A stretch of 64,000 nt of DNA. It comes from Proteromonas lacertae. Its lineage: Eukaryota > Sar > Bigyra > Opalinata > Proteromonadidae. This document shows, in pieces, positions 32,498 to 47,600 of the stretch (position 1 is the first letter of the stretch; every line of letters starts with the position of its first letter). The notes under the pieces are model-generated. The model was not told the DNA's origin. It saw nothing but the letters and a program-made list of their open reading frames with translations, and did no database searches. Position numbers and translations under genes: made by a program. The stretch covers positions 62,001 through 126,000 of the forward strand of contig NGBS01001174.1 in the NCBI GenBank assembly GCA_002245135.1. The letters are read 5' to 3'.

Positions 32498-35365
32498 ATG
32501 AATTTAATTTCTCGTTTTTCTCGTCCAATTAAATGTATATCAAATAGATACAGTTTTCATATGACTAAATACACATGTTTTTCTGTATTAAGAAGATATT
32601 TATCTATTATACAACCAAATCAAAAGAAATACATCTCAGATAGTCTTTATCCACCGCCAATGGAAGGTATTGTGTTGTAGTTATTGTAAATATAGATAAA
32701 GATATTGTCAATGATGGACCTTTATTTGATTTGAAAAGAAATGAGCAAGTAAAACAATCAGAAAGAGTATTATTAAAAATGATAATAAGCTATTAATAGT
32801 TGTATTTAAGAGAGTTAGAATTAGAAAATTTAGCAATTGAAAAACAAGCTGAAAAATACCGAAAGACTAGAGAAAGTTTAGAGAAGATAGGTAAAGCTCA
32901 GAACATGGGAGCTACGCGTGATATATTAGCATACTGGTTTCCCGTATTAACAAAGTCATTTGAAGAAGAACAAGAAAAAATGAGAAAAGCTGGACCTTAT
33001 AAATCACATAATTATGAAACAGTATTTTTGTCATTACCAGCTGATAAAATTGCTATAATTACAATGCATGAAGCATTGAGAGAATTATCAAAAGCCGAGT
33101 CAATGTTGTATGTTAAATTATCAATAGCATTAGGTGATTCAATACAGAAAGAATATATAAAAATGTTAAAAGTTAAAAAATATACTCAAATCAAAAAAGA
33201 AAGGAAATTAATGTTTAAAGAAGCTAAGAATAATGGAATTCAGGAAATAGATTACACTGTTTTGAATAAGAATGCATTAACTACCTTTCCAAAACTACCT
33301 CATGAAGAATTAGGTAAAATAGGAGGAATTTTGTTATATCATTTGATTGAAAATTGTAAATTTATTCATCAGAAGAAAGAAATACCCGCTTTCTTACATG
33401 AATTACAAGTCAAAAAGAAGAATCAATTAGCAGGAATGGTGAGATGTCATCCAGCAATTCTACAGCAAATAGAAGAACAACATGATTTAAGAGAATCTTT
33501 ACATACTCGATTTATGCCAATGGTTATTAAACCAAAACCTTGGACTGATTATAATGTAGGTGGATTTTTAACACAAGAATTACATGTATTAAGATCAAAA
33601 GGTTCAAATATGCAAGTATATATATATATATTTCTATTTTTTATTTATTAGTTGGATGTATTGAAAAGAGCCAATTTAGACACAATCTACAAAGCATTAA
33701 ATATCTTAGGATCAGTTCCTTGGGTTATCAATAAACCAATATATAAAGTAGTGAAAGAAATATGGGATAATGGAGGTGGTTTAGGTGAATTACCATCCAG
33801 AGAGAATTTACCATTACCTAAAGAAAAAGATTATGAAGATATGAGAGAATTTAGAAAAGCTGAAAAAATAATAAAAATTGAAAATGCCAATAGACATTCT
33901 TTAAGAAGTGATATGATGTTGAAGTTAGAACAATGTGAAGAATTGTATGATGATGTTATTTACTATCCATATAATATGGATTTCAGAGGAAGAGTATATC
34001 CTATTCCACCTCATTTGAATCATATTGGTTCAGATTTGTGTAGAGGATTATTGACTTATGCTTATCCAAAGAAATTAGGTGAGAGAGGATTATTTTGGTT
34101 GAAATTACAAATTGCTAATTTATTTGGTAAAGATAAAGTATAAATTATATTATTATTTTACATTTTATTATAGTTACCTCAAAGTGAAAGATTTGCTTTT
34201 GTTGATGAGAATATTAAGAATATAATAGATAGTGCTGAAAAACCTTTAGCAGGAGATAGATGGTGGTTAGAAGGAGATGATCCTTGGCAGTTATTAGCAA
34301 CATGTATTGAATATAGAAATGCAATAAAACTCAAAGATCCAACACAATATGAATCATCATTACCAATACATCAAGATGGAAGTTGTAATGGTTTACAACA
34401 TTATGCTGCTTTAGGAAGAGATGAATATGGTGCAAGCCAAGTTAATTTAATCGCTGGAGATAGACCTGCTGATGTATATACTGGTGTATTGAAACATGTA
34501 ATAGTTAAAGTAAAAGATGATTTAAAGTCAGAAGATCCAAAGAAAAAGAAATTTGCCAAATTATTAGAGGGTGGTAAATTATTAACTAGAAAAGTGATTA
34601 AACAAACAGTAATGACTTCAGTGTATGGTGTAACATTTGTAGGAGCAAGACAACAGATTCAAAATCAATTAAAAGCGTTGAATATCCCATTAGAGACATT
34701 GAAACAATATGATTTAGAGGATTTATATGGTTTGAGTTTATATGTTGCACAAAAGACAATGGATAGTTTAGGAGAAGTGAATAAAGGAGCTCATGATATT
34801 ATGTTGTGGTTAAATAACTGTGCTTCACTAGTCTCCAAGACTGGATTTCCTATGATGTGGATTACTCCACTTGGTTTGCCAATTGTTCAACCTTATAGAA
34901 AAATGAAGAAAATTCAAATTTTGACCATGTTACAGAACGTTACATTTGCAGGACATGAGTATATAATAATAATTCTATTTATGTAATTGTAGTGATACTT
35001 CACCAGTTTTGCCTCAGAAACAAAGAAGTGCTTTTCCTCCCAATTTTGTTCATTCTTTGGATTCTACTCACATGATGATGACAGCTATTGAATGTCACAA
35101 CTATGGATTGCAATTTGCATCTGTTCATGATTCTTATTGGACTTATGCTTGTGATGTTGATATTTTGAACAGATTATTGAGAGAACAGTTTATTAAGTTG
35201 TATACTCAACCAATTCTTGAGAATTTCTTAGAATCACAGAAATTGATGCATCCAGATGTATTGTTTATATATTTTTATTGTTAATAGATTCAATTCCCTC
35301 CTTTACCTCAATTAGGAAGCTTAGATCTCAATTGTGTGAAATCAAGTATTTATTTCTTTAATTAA
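32498..35365 (+). CDS. POLRMT: Mitochondrial DNA-directed RNA polymerase (T7-type, single subunit)
   Basis: 889 residues, seven exons; introns 32667-32695, 32767-32799, 33616-33651, 34138-34173, 34959-34992, 35258-35287. It transcribes the mitochondrial genome. The start [20 protein letters not shown] is Arg-rich and free of acidic residues, as in a mitochondrial presequence. Then come a helical N-terminal domain ([36 protein letters not shown]) and the polymerase: [20 protein letters not shown], the first catalytic Asp in [20 protein letters not shown], the O-helix [17 protein letters not shown] with its Lys and Tyr, [14 protein letters not shown], and the second catalytic Asp in [12 protein letters not shown]. 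The last exon encodes the FPPLP tail. All key residues are present, so the organism retains a transcribed organelle genome. Confidence 0.96.
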
Positions 35366-35618
35366 TTGTTGTTATGATGTTTAATTTTTATTTTGAAACT
35401 GAAAATAATATATTCGTTTCATTACATTTTCAAGCCAAGCATCAACGTCTTTAATACTTTTTTAATTGTATGTTATATATTCATCCTATAAACTTTATTA
35501 TAATTGCATCTTATTATATATTCTATATTCTTTACTTTTTAAATTTTTATAATTCTATTGTGCATTTACTTCTTTTAAACTATTCTCTATTCGCTTATAA
35601 TTTTATAGAAAGGTAAAG
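35366..35618. other. Intergenic, AT-rich
   Basis: 253 bp between the POLRMT stop and the start of the giant gene. It has several T-rich runs but no gene or structured RNA that I can see. Confidence 0.6.
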
Positions 35619-38600
35619 ATGACTTACTGCATTTCAATGATATGCTTGCTTATGATATCATCATTAGTTGTGGGTTATGATGATCCTGTGTTTTATTCCC
35701 AGAATCTTGGTAATAAAATCCAAACTACATTGATTGTAGATGATCGTGATCCAAGAAAGATTAAGTCTAGCACAGTAGAAATAGATTCTACACCACCAGC
35801 TAAGACTCAAGTAGTGAAAATATCAACATCACTTTCATCATTAAAGCGTGGATTTATTGAAGTAAGATCTACTCCAGAGAAGTTATACAGTCAAGTTCAT
35901 TCAATCATCTTACACACTGACCATGTTCCACGTATTGAAGGTTTAAATATTACATCTTCTAAGAATGAGACTATTTTATTAAGACTATTACCAACCACCA
36001 AAACATTAGAATTACAATTCCCTCTCACAATGACTCAATTAATAGGTAAGATTCAAGAAGGATTTGGTAATAACATTTTTGAGAAGGTAACCAAGGTGAA
36101 TGACTATGAATATATATTTACCTATAAAGCCAGTAACTGTAATTCTTACAAATTACAGATTATTAATTCTACTACTAGTTATATTTATGTCAAACAACAA
36201 GCTACTGATTTAGAAGGTACTTTTCACTTAAAGAGTAATAATGCAGTTTCTGCACCAATATCTGTTAATTTAAATGAGACATATGTTAGAGATATATTAG
36301 CCTCACTTAATATTAACGATGTAAAAATAAAAATTTTACCATTATCAACCAGTAAATACTATGGCAAGATAATTAGAATTGAATTTTATCCTAAAGAGAA
36401 TGATATAGGTAATAATGCGTATAGAAGAGTATTAGGTATTGTAAACAATATGAATAATGGATCATTTATTCAATATTGCAGAAATCAAAAATCAGATTCT
36501 CTCTGTAACTTGACTGATTCAAGAGATGCAACTAAAATAATTGGAACTTATCAAATACACTCAAAAAATGATCAATTTACACTCAAAGCTGATAGTAGTA
36601 AAAATGAAATTGAAAATGCATTTATCAGTTTAGGTTTTGAGAATGTAAAAGTTGAGATGTATAACACTACATATGCAGGTCCAAATTATAAAGTTTGTTA
36701 TGATAATGCATTATTAATGTGTAAAATAATAACAGACAAGTTAAAATCAACCAATGAAAATGAAGATAATAAAGTAAATATAAAAGTCAATAGTAATAAT
36801 CCAAAGAATAAAAATAGTAATAGACTCAGTGGTAGTTTTGAATTACGTTATAAAGATACATCTTCCCCTCCATTACCTTGTAATATCGATATGGAAGGAT
36901 TAACCATATCATTAAACCAAATATCACAATTAGGAGCAGTTGAAGTAATGAATAGAGATTGTAATAGCAATTCTAATACATGTGACTTTACATTACATTT
37001 CATTGATGCTGTTAATGTTACTGAATTGAGTGTTGATGGTAGTTTATTGAGAGTAATAAATAATAGACATAATGATTATCCAATGATTGATTTGAAGATT
37101 ATATCTGGAGAATATTCTAAACCACCATTTAATTCATATAATAATGGACCTGAATATGTTTCAACTAAATATAATGACGATTATACTCATATTATCAGTG
37201 AATTAGCATTAGATCATCGATTTTATATAAGAGGAATAATCACTTATACTGATAATACAAAGTCAGAATATATTACATCAATACCTCCATCCATATTGAC
37301 TAAAAAAATTCCACCAGCTTCACCTACTAATATTACAGTAGAATATGTTGATTTGAACAATATAATCTTACACTGGAATAGACCAGTTTATAATGGAGGT
37401 CAATTCTTAGATGGATTTGAGATGGAATATAGTGAGAAAGACTTCGTTTCAAATATCCAAAGAGTGACAATTAAATATACAGCAAAACAAAGTAATGATA
37501 AATTCCATTTGGTTTATGGTGAAGAAATGACTAATGCTATTCCAATATCAGCTAGTGCATATGAAGTAGAGAATAGAATAAAGAAATTGAATAATATTGG
37601 TGATATTAGTGTGATTAGAAAAGATAAAGTTGAAAATGGTAAATTTGTAGTATATTTTGATATAAAGTTTGGTTTTTGTCGTTTGAATAATGAAGATGTT
37701 TATGTATGTAATAGTCAAGACAGTATTTCAACATTTAAATCATATTCAAGTAATGAATTAGATATAACAATTAAGACAATCTCATCTTTAAATCAGAATA
37801 TACAATCAATAACTAAACAATCAATACCAATAAAGAGTAATCAAAGATTATTGATTGATTTACAACAAAATACATTCTCGTACAAAATCCCAATCAAATT
37901 AGGTGTTAATAACAATTATAATGTGAGATTCTATACAAGAACATCCTGTAATGGAGGTAGATCTGATTGTTCTGTTTATAGTACTCCATTTGAGTTTACT
38001 ATTCCAAAAGTAGCAATTCCTACAGCTCCTTCTCATTTATATTTAGACTCAAAATCCGAAGAAGAAATATCATTTCATTGGTTAGCTCCAGTTGAAAATT
38101 ATGGCACAAATATAACAGGATATGAAATACAAATGAGTGAAATATTAAACACTGATAATTGGATTACTGTGTATGAAGGAAATGGTTTATCAAACATCAC
38201 TCAAGCTACAATAAGAAGTAATGAAACTGAATGGATAAAAGGAAGAAAATATTATTTCAGAATTCGAGCAATTACTCATTTATTAAGAGGTAATTTCAGT
38301 CAACCACAATCATTTGTTATTTCAGAATCAACAATACCAAATGCAATGAATCAACCACCAATTATATGTGATACAAACTCAACTGATGGAATTATCACTA
38401 TTAAATGGTATTCTCCTGAAAATGGTGGTAGTGAAATTACTAGTTATCATTTACATATTAATAATGAAGTTGAAAAATATGAAGTTAATAAAACTGAATA
38501 TAATCCTGAAGGAATATATTATTATTCGTTTGAAGATAGAGATTCAGATAAGAAATATACAATATCAATTGCTGCTGAGAATATAAATGGAATTGGTGAA

Positions 38601-41600
38601 TTAAGTCCTTCAGTTGATGTATATGTAAGTGATATACCACAACCACCAACTGATATTACATATTTAACCGTTTCAAATGACAGTATTAGTATTAAATGGC
38701 TTGATCCTGTGTTTGAAGAAGCAAATCCAATCATTGGTCATAATGTTTATATGGTTACTAATCCAGTATCCAATTATATTAAAGATGAGACAGTTAAAAA
38801 TACGATTTATGAATTAACTATTAATAATGCTGAAGATGGTTATTTTGTTGTTAGTTTTGGTGATTATTATAGTGATAATATTCCATATGATGTAGATGAA
38901 GAAGTATTAGCGACTAAAATATCTGAAGTATCTAGTGAAATAGCTGTAAAAGTAGAAGAAAGAGATAATGATGAGAAAGATGAAGAAAATAATGTTACTG
39001 AATATAGAAATCTAAATAATACAAATGATGATAATGATAGTGGTAATAGAACATTTATTATTACATTTATTCAACCACTTGGAGTTGTTAAAAACTTCAG
39101 ATGTTTTTCTGGAAGATTATTACCATTACCAACAGCTACAGTAAATTGTAAAATCATTCAAATGGGAAGTAATGTTACTTTAATCCATCATAATGTAGAA
39201 GATCCACACTTATCATCTTATACAATTAACAATATCAAATCATCCAAACCATATTCATTTATTGTAACAACTATTAATAGAAGAGGAGAAAGTTTACCAT
39301 CATTTCCATCTACCACTGTTTGGAGCGATAATAGAATCAGTAATAAATATACTTATGCAATTGGTAATGGTATAAAGAATGGAATTAGTGGAATTATTCA
39401 TGAAGAACAGTATATTTATTTACCAAAGAAGTGTAATGTTTCAATTAATGCAGGAAAAGATGAAAGTGAAATAATTGATATGAATACAACTGAAGTTAGT
39501 GATATTGAAAGAATTATTAGTGAATTGTATATGGTGAATAATGAGGGAATTGGAAGTGTTAAAGTATCAATTCAAACTATCTATTTGAATGACACTAATA
39601 GTGAAATGACAATGATGAAAATGAAGATATTATTTAACAATGGTAATGACTATCCTGAATTAAGGTTTACTATTTACAATAATAACAACGAAGAAAATGA
39701 GGAAGAAGAAGAAGGAGATGATAGTAATAAAGTGAAATACACAACAGAATTAGTGAAAGGTAAATATAATGAGTTTACTAATTGTTCCAAGAACTTCAAC
39801 TAATGATTATATAGGTAATGAATTATATCCTAATAGTTTACAAGGTAAAGAAATCTTTTATACTGAAATTCATGATGTAAATACTGAAGAATGGGTTGAA
39901 GATGGATATATAAGTAAATATAACCCAATGATTTATAAAACGTTGCAATATGATTTGAATAATTCTACTGAAAATGTATTTGATGAAATAACAGTTGAAT
40001 TTAATAATAAACATTACAAATTCAATATTTTAGATGATTTGAATGTGATTATGAATAAATTAGATGGTTTTATTAAAGATAGTCAAACAATAATCAATTA
40101 TAGTAATTTCATATTAACTATAAGTATAACATATTCTCCATTTAATAAAGAAATAATTGTACAAAATAAAGATGATATTATTGAACCAATAGTATTAGAA
40201 TCTCATCAAACTGTTCAACAAATCATTACTGGATTTGGTAATGATGAAGGAAGAAACGGATCTTTTATTATTAAGATGGAAGATCAAATCTTGTTTGATC
40301 CATTACAATGGGATATTTCAGCTGAAGATTTATTGAATCAAATAATGAAGTTTGATTTAGTTAAAGATATGAATATAACAGTAAATAGAACTGAATTAGG
40401 ATATGGTTATAAGTATAATATTGTGTTTAATAATATATATGGATTTGTATCTCCAATTGAAGTAATGGATTATAATTATACACATTTTATATATTCATCC
40501 AATGGAAATGATTCAATTAGTATTAGAGGTTTATTACAATTCAGATATAAGAATGAAACTACTAAATTAATACCATCTTGGTATTCTGCTAGTGAAATAA
40601 AGAAAGGAATTGAAGAATTACCATCTATTAATAGAGTAGAAGTATTTATAGAATCAAGTAATGTTAGTCAAGTAATCTATCATATTCATATTATTGATCC
40701 ATATTTAGTTGATGAAAGTGAATTTAAATTAGATCAATTTAGAATAACTGGTAATAAAATAAACAATGAACAATTGTTTAATGTTGAATTAATTCCAAGA
40801 CATGTTAAATCTTTGTATGCAATTGATGGATATGTAAAATCAAATATATTGGTTGAAGGATTACCTAGTTATACTGGAAAATATACCGTTTCAAAACCAG
40901 GAGAATATAAATTGTATGTCACTCAACCAAAGAGTGGATTAAAAGCTGAATATTATGATAATTTATGGTTTAAAAATACACCAAAATTAATACGAATTGA
41001 GAGAAGAGTTGATTTTGATTGGAATAATAAAAGAATCACTGAATTAGGAAGTAAATTAATATCCATAAAATATACTGGAAAAATAAGACCAAAAGTCAGT
41101 GGAAAATATAAGATTTACTTAAATTCAATAGATGGTGCTAGATTATATATAAACCATACATTATTTATTGATAATTGGAATAACAATAACAATGAAGTAG
41201 AAAAATGGAATGAAATTGATTTAATTAATGGAATTTATTATGATATTTCTATTGAATATCATAATGTTAGAAATAGTCAACCAAAACTACAGTTATCATG
41301 GAGTAATCATTTGATTCATAAAGAAATCATTCCTTCCACTATTTTTTATCACTTAGAACATATTAAAGGATCACCATACATTATTAATGTCAAACCTGGA
41401 TTTGGTCAATACAAACATTCAACAATTGTTAGTGGTAATACTACTAATTGTCAAGTTGGAATAGAATCACATATTATTGTTTTAGTGAAAGATGAAAATG
41501 GAAATAGTATTTTTGATAACAAACCAACTCAAAATACAGTTAAAGCTATTTTAACCAGTGTAATTGATCCTGATAGATATACATATTATCCCGAAGTTTT

Positions 41601-44600
41601 ATATTTAGGAGAAGGTAGATATGATATTAAATATTTAGTTGAAAAATCAGGTGAATATAAAATGTCATTATTAGTGAATGATTATGATATAGAATGTGAT
41701 TTAATCAACAAATGCAGTCCATTCATAATAATAGCATCAGCTGGATCAGTATCTGTTTATAATACAATAATAAATGGACCAAAATGTGGTACAGTTGGAA
41801 AACCAATCTATTATACAATCAATCCAAGAGATAGTTTTAATAATACAATAGTAAGAGAGAATGAGATGTTTACAACCTATTTGGAGTATTTAGATGAAGA
41901 TGTTGACAATTTATACAGTCAAATATCACATTCTTATTATTATAAAGATGATTTATACTCATTCCAATTTATACCATTTAAAACCGGAAGATATCATGTT
42001 TATACAAAGAATAACAACACAAAAGTACATTCATTTAGTAATGGAATTGTTACAATTAATGCAGGTATTATCGACCAATCAAAATCTGAGATTGCTTTGA
42101 ATTTTACACGTAATGTAGTAAAGGCACATGATGTGAATATAGTTACTTTATTATTAAGAGATGAATTTGGTAATATTCGAAATAATTTCAATTATACATG
42201 TAGTAGTTATGATAATAATGATTTATTTATTAATAGAATATTCATGAATATATCTAAGAATAATAATAAACAGGTTGTGTTTGAAACATCTACAATACAA
42301 TATAATGTAATAATAAATGAAAATTATGATGAAGAATATTCGTTAATATTTTATGGTAAAGCAATTGTAGGATTGTATAGAAATGTATCAATCTATTATA
42401 TTCAACATAAATTGAATAACATTCATCCAGTAAGAGTAGATGAAATAGAGAATGGATATAGAGTGACAATATTAAGAGATTTATCTGATTGGTATATTAA
42501 TGTCTTTGAAAGTAGGAATGATAATGTAAAAGTTACATTTATAAATGATAAATCAGGAGTTATTCAATTACCATATGTTCTTCATGAAACTGGTAATTAT
42601 ATTGTTGATGTTAGTTACAATGGAGTTGAATTTTCTAATTCTCCATTCCATTTGATTGTTATATCAAATGATTACGATGCTAAATCAACAGTGTTTTATG
42701 GAAATGATGGAAAGACTGATGAAAGTATTCAATTTTATATTCAGACAGTTGATACACCAGTAAATGAGATTGATTTGTTATATATTGATACTACCAAAGA
42801 TATATCAAATAATATCAATAACAATAAAACAGTAAGACAATTAGAAACAAGTAATAGAAACACCAAAATAACTTATAGTTGTAATTTTGTAACAGAAAGT
42901 GAAGAAATAACCTTCTCATTATTTGATGAAAATATCACTGTATATTCGTATATGAATGTTGATGAAATCTCTTCATTATTATCACAATATTTTGGTTTAG
43001 TTAAAGTCACATCATCCAATGAAACTCGTTTATGTCCATTTTATGAGAATATTGAAACTGATGTTGATGATGATTCTACAGCTGGTACAATAACTGAATT
43101 AGATCCAAGATTACTATTAGAAGATGAAGATGATATTGGTTATTTTACAATAGAATTCTTCAATTTAACAGGTAAAATTCCATTGAGAATCTATCCAGAA
43201 TCTTTGTATTTATTACCAAATAGAACATTTTATGAAAATACTGAAACTCCGTACTGTGGATATTATTATTTCTCATTGAATGAAGTATCAACTATTCGAT
43301 TATTCATAACATCATCACTTGAAGTGATTAAAGAAGCATTTAATAATGCATTTAAACATTCAAAGATATTAGGAAAGTATGAAATAAGAAAACCAATAGA
43401 GAATTTAACCTTATATGAATATGAGTTTATACAGAATATACCTCATCAACCAGATAATGTTTATTCATTATTAAAATTACATTATAAATTCGTTAATAAT
43501 AATGATGAAAGTATTATTAAACCACAAGTATTATACACTCAAATCCAAACTCCAATAAGAGAAAATAACTTGACAACTGATATTGGAATTAAACCATTCA
43601 ATGTTTCATTTAGTAATAACAATACAGATTTTGTGATAGGTGAATGTCAAAGACAAGAATTTATATGCAATACTGATGATTTTAATGAAGATGAAAGAAT
43701 AATAAATCAATTTGTATTGGCTAGTTCAATTGGTAGACCAATAATAATTGATTCAGATAATGTTACAGTTTCTGATTTTATAAAGATAATTAATGATAAT
43801 TATAATACAAGCTATGTAGTAGAAACAGCAGTAGGTGAAAATACAAAAATATGTAATAATGTCAGTATTATATTGAAAGATTGTAATGGTAAGAATAAAG
43901 ATCCAACATTCTATGTAAACCCAACAAATACTTTCTTTGGAATAATTAATACAAGAGTATTGGAACAAAAAACAGTTAGTATTAAATACATTGACAATGG
44001 ATTATATGAAGTAGATTATTCATCAATGAATAGTGGTATTTACACTCCTCATGTAATTGAAAATAATAATAATAATACTGAAGAAATGAATATGTATGAG
44101 TATTTAAAGATTGATATAACATCATCTGATTCAATTGATATTATCCATTCTATTCATTCATTACCTCCTTATGGATTTAGTAATGTTCCAGTAATAGAAG
44201 AAATACAATTGAATGATAAGTATTATAATAAAGTAAATAGATATTTAAATGAGAATGAAGAATTGGAGATTAAGATAAAGAATGAATTAGATGGAAGTAT
44301 AATACCATATGAATTAAGTCCAAAAGAAAATGGAATATACAATTTGACATTTATACCAACTCTAAGTAACAAGTTAAATGTTGAAATATCAATGAGAATC
44401 AAAGGTGGATTAAAAGCTTTGTATTATACAAGTGAAGATTTCAATGAATTATATTATGGAAATATATTCCATTGTCCAATCAAAGAGAGTGATTGTGATA
44501 GTACGAGAATTGATAAAGTGATTGATTTTGATTGGGGTTTATCTAGTGAATTTATTAATTATCCATTTGATTATATCAGTATGAAATGGGTTGGTTATAT

Positions 44601-47600
44601 ATTAATACCTTATAATAATGATAAATATACATTTTACTTAACAAATGATTATTATGTAAGTTTAATTATAGATGGAAATGAAATAATGAAGACTAATATT
44701 AATGATAGAATAGATAATGAATTATCGACCAGTATTGAATTATCTGAAGGTTTGCATTCAATTGAAATTACTTATATTTCATTAACAGGTGAATCTTTCA
44801 TTAAATTTGAATGGGAAAGTGAAAACATTGAAAGAAGTGTTATAGATTCTGAGTATTTCTATTATGAAAGAAATATAAGTCAAAGTCCATTTGTAATGGA
44901 TATTTATCCAGGTGAAATGTCTTCATTATCATCCACAATAGAATCATTAGAAAATTCTACAAGTAATTTGACATTAATATTGACAACAAGAGATATTAAT
45001 AGAAATGTATTGCTAAATAATGGTAATAGTCAATTTGAATTAGAAATGATTGGAATTGAAGATTGGGCTGGAAATGGTAAAGTTGGTCCATTCTACACAA
45101 ATGTTTCACATAAAGTAACAAACTGTAAAGTTGAGCCAATTCATTGGAATTTAATTTGTGAAAGTTGTGGTGAATATAATGAAATATCACGAAGATTATA
45201 TTTGAATAATTCTGGTTATTTACTACACAAAGGTGAAAGATTATTAATTGAAGATGAATTAGTTACAATTTCATTAATAAATGAATTGAGAAGTAATAAA
45301 AAAGGATTTGTAATTGAAAATTTAAAGAATAATAAGCATAGTGGATTAAAGGTATATCATGTAGGAGATGATACTGGCAAGTATTATGTAAGATGTGAAC
45401 CAGAAATACGAGGTAAATATAACTTCTATATTATACATAAGAATATAACTAATGAAATTCCTGTAATGATTTATCCAGTGACTGATGTTGATTATTGTAG
45501 TGTAATATTTAATAGTGAAATAATATCTGGTAGAAATAGTGAATTTTATATTCAAAGTAGAGATAAGTATTATAATAATCAAATGAGAGATATTGATGAA
45601 TATGATGTTAAATTGATTAATAACCATAATGATAGTATTACAATCAATTGTACAGTTAATTATATGTTTGATGGATTATATAATATAAGCTTTATACCAG
45701 TAGTAAAAGGTAATTATAGAATAAATGCTATCATTAATGGAAAGTTAGTTAGTCTTGGTAATAAGACTGTTGATGTTGTTTCAAAAGATGGAGTTGATGG
45801 TTCAAAATGTGTAGCAATTGAAGATAAAGTAACTCATGGCTTGACAGGTTCAAACTATTCAACAATTGGTGAATATACGATAGAATTGAGAGATGTGAAT
45901 AGTAATAGAATAGAACCTCAATATAGACATGAAATCCAAACAATAAAAGTTCCAATAAAATCAGGTAGTGAATGTAGATACAAATTGATATATAAAAACA
46001 CAGAAACAAAGGAAATATCGTGTTATTTAAATGGAGAGGAATTAAAGAAAGAATTATTTAAATATATTGAATTTGGAACAGTTGAAGTGACACTTACAGA
46101 AGAAGGAGATTATAAATATTATCAATTAATATTCATTACTGAAGAAGGACCATTGACAAATGTTAGAAGTACTAGCATTTATCAAGATATTCATATATTA
46201 ACATGTGATGAAAATGAATATCAAAGGATTAATTATACTGTAAATTCTGATAAACCATACTATTTATATTACAATAATTATCATACTGAAGCAATATATC
46301 CAAATAATAATACTGCTGAAGAAATAATGCAAAATATACTGAAGAATATACCAACAATATTGAATTTAACAATTGAAATGATTGAAAACAATTCATATAT
46401 TATTAGGTTAATATCTGTAGATGATGAAAGTGATAAGAAGTATATGAAATTCTATCCAAATACTTATGATAAAGATGATATTATATCAAATGAGATTATT
46501 TGTCCAATATATACACAATATGGAGTATATCCAGAGAAATTCTATGGTGAATTGACACGTTATAATAGTCAATATATTACATGCCATCAAGAAGTGGATA
46601 GTAATGTAAAATGTGTTTATAAAACACCAAGAGTTGATAACTATACACTTTCAAACTATTATTTGACTCGAGGAGGTTTGAATGGAACTTATCATGCTAG
46701 TAGATGGTTATCTGGTACAGTGTTAGGAAATAGAATTGATAAAGAGATAAACTTCAACTGGCCTGGTTTAATATTTGATAAAGAATCTGATGTTTTATCA
46801 ATTAGATGGAATGGTTTTATTGAAATAGTTTTTGCTGAAGAATATACAATAACAGCCAAGTTTAATGGAGGTGTTAAAGTAATTATTAATAATAAAGAAA
46901 TAATGAATGCAAATCATCTTGGCAATGAAGAAGAAGTTAGTGGAAAATTCAATGTAACTGTTGCTACAGTTTATCCGATAGAAATACAATATAATGATCA
47001 AATAGGTAATTCAGTGATTGAATTGTATTGGGAATCTGAACATCAAATCAAATCAATCATTCCATCCAATAGATTATTCTATAAGAAAGAATTAATAGAA
47101 AATTCACCATCATTTAATATTCCCAAACCAATATTACCAGGAATTGCAAGTGATGTTACAGTTGGTGTAGTAAATGCAACCGCTTTGAAATTGCAATGGA
47201 ATTCACCAGCTGATAGTGAAATGAGTGATGGAGATGGTGGAATAGCAATTGATCATTATTTAATCACATACAAACAAGAAGATTATGATGAAGAGATAAA
47301 TTATTTATACAATATAACAACAGCTCCAATTACACATTTTGAGTTTATTATATCTAACTTAAAACCAATGAATGAAACATGTATTAGTATTACATCTCAT
47401 AATGAAGCTGGCTATGGAGAAAGATATAATTATACTGAATGTATTAGACCAGAATCTACTCCATCAGATATTACTTATTTGAAAGTCTATCATATAGAAG
47501 ATAATGATAATTCATTGAGATTATATTATGTTGAACCATATGAATGGAATAGTATTAATAAAACAGGATACTTAATTGAATGGTCATTATCACAATTTAA

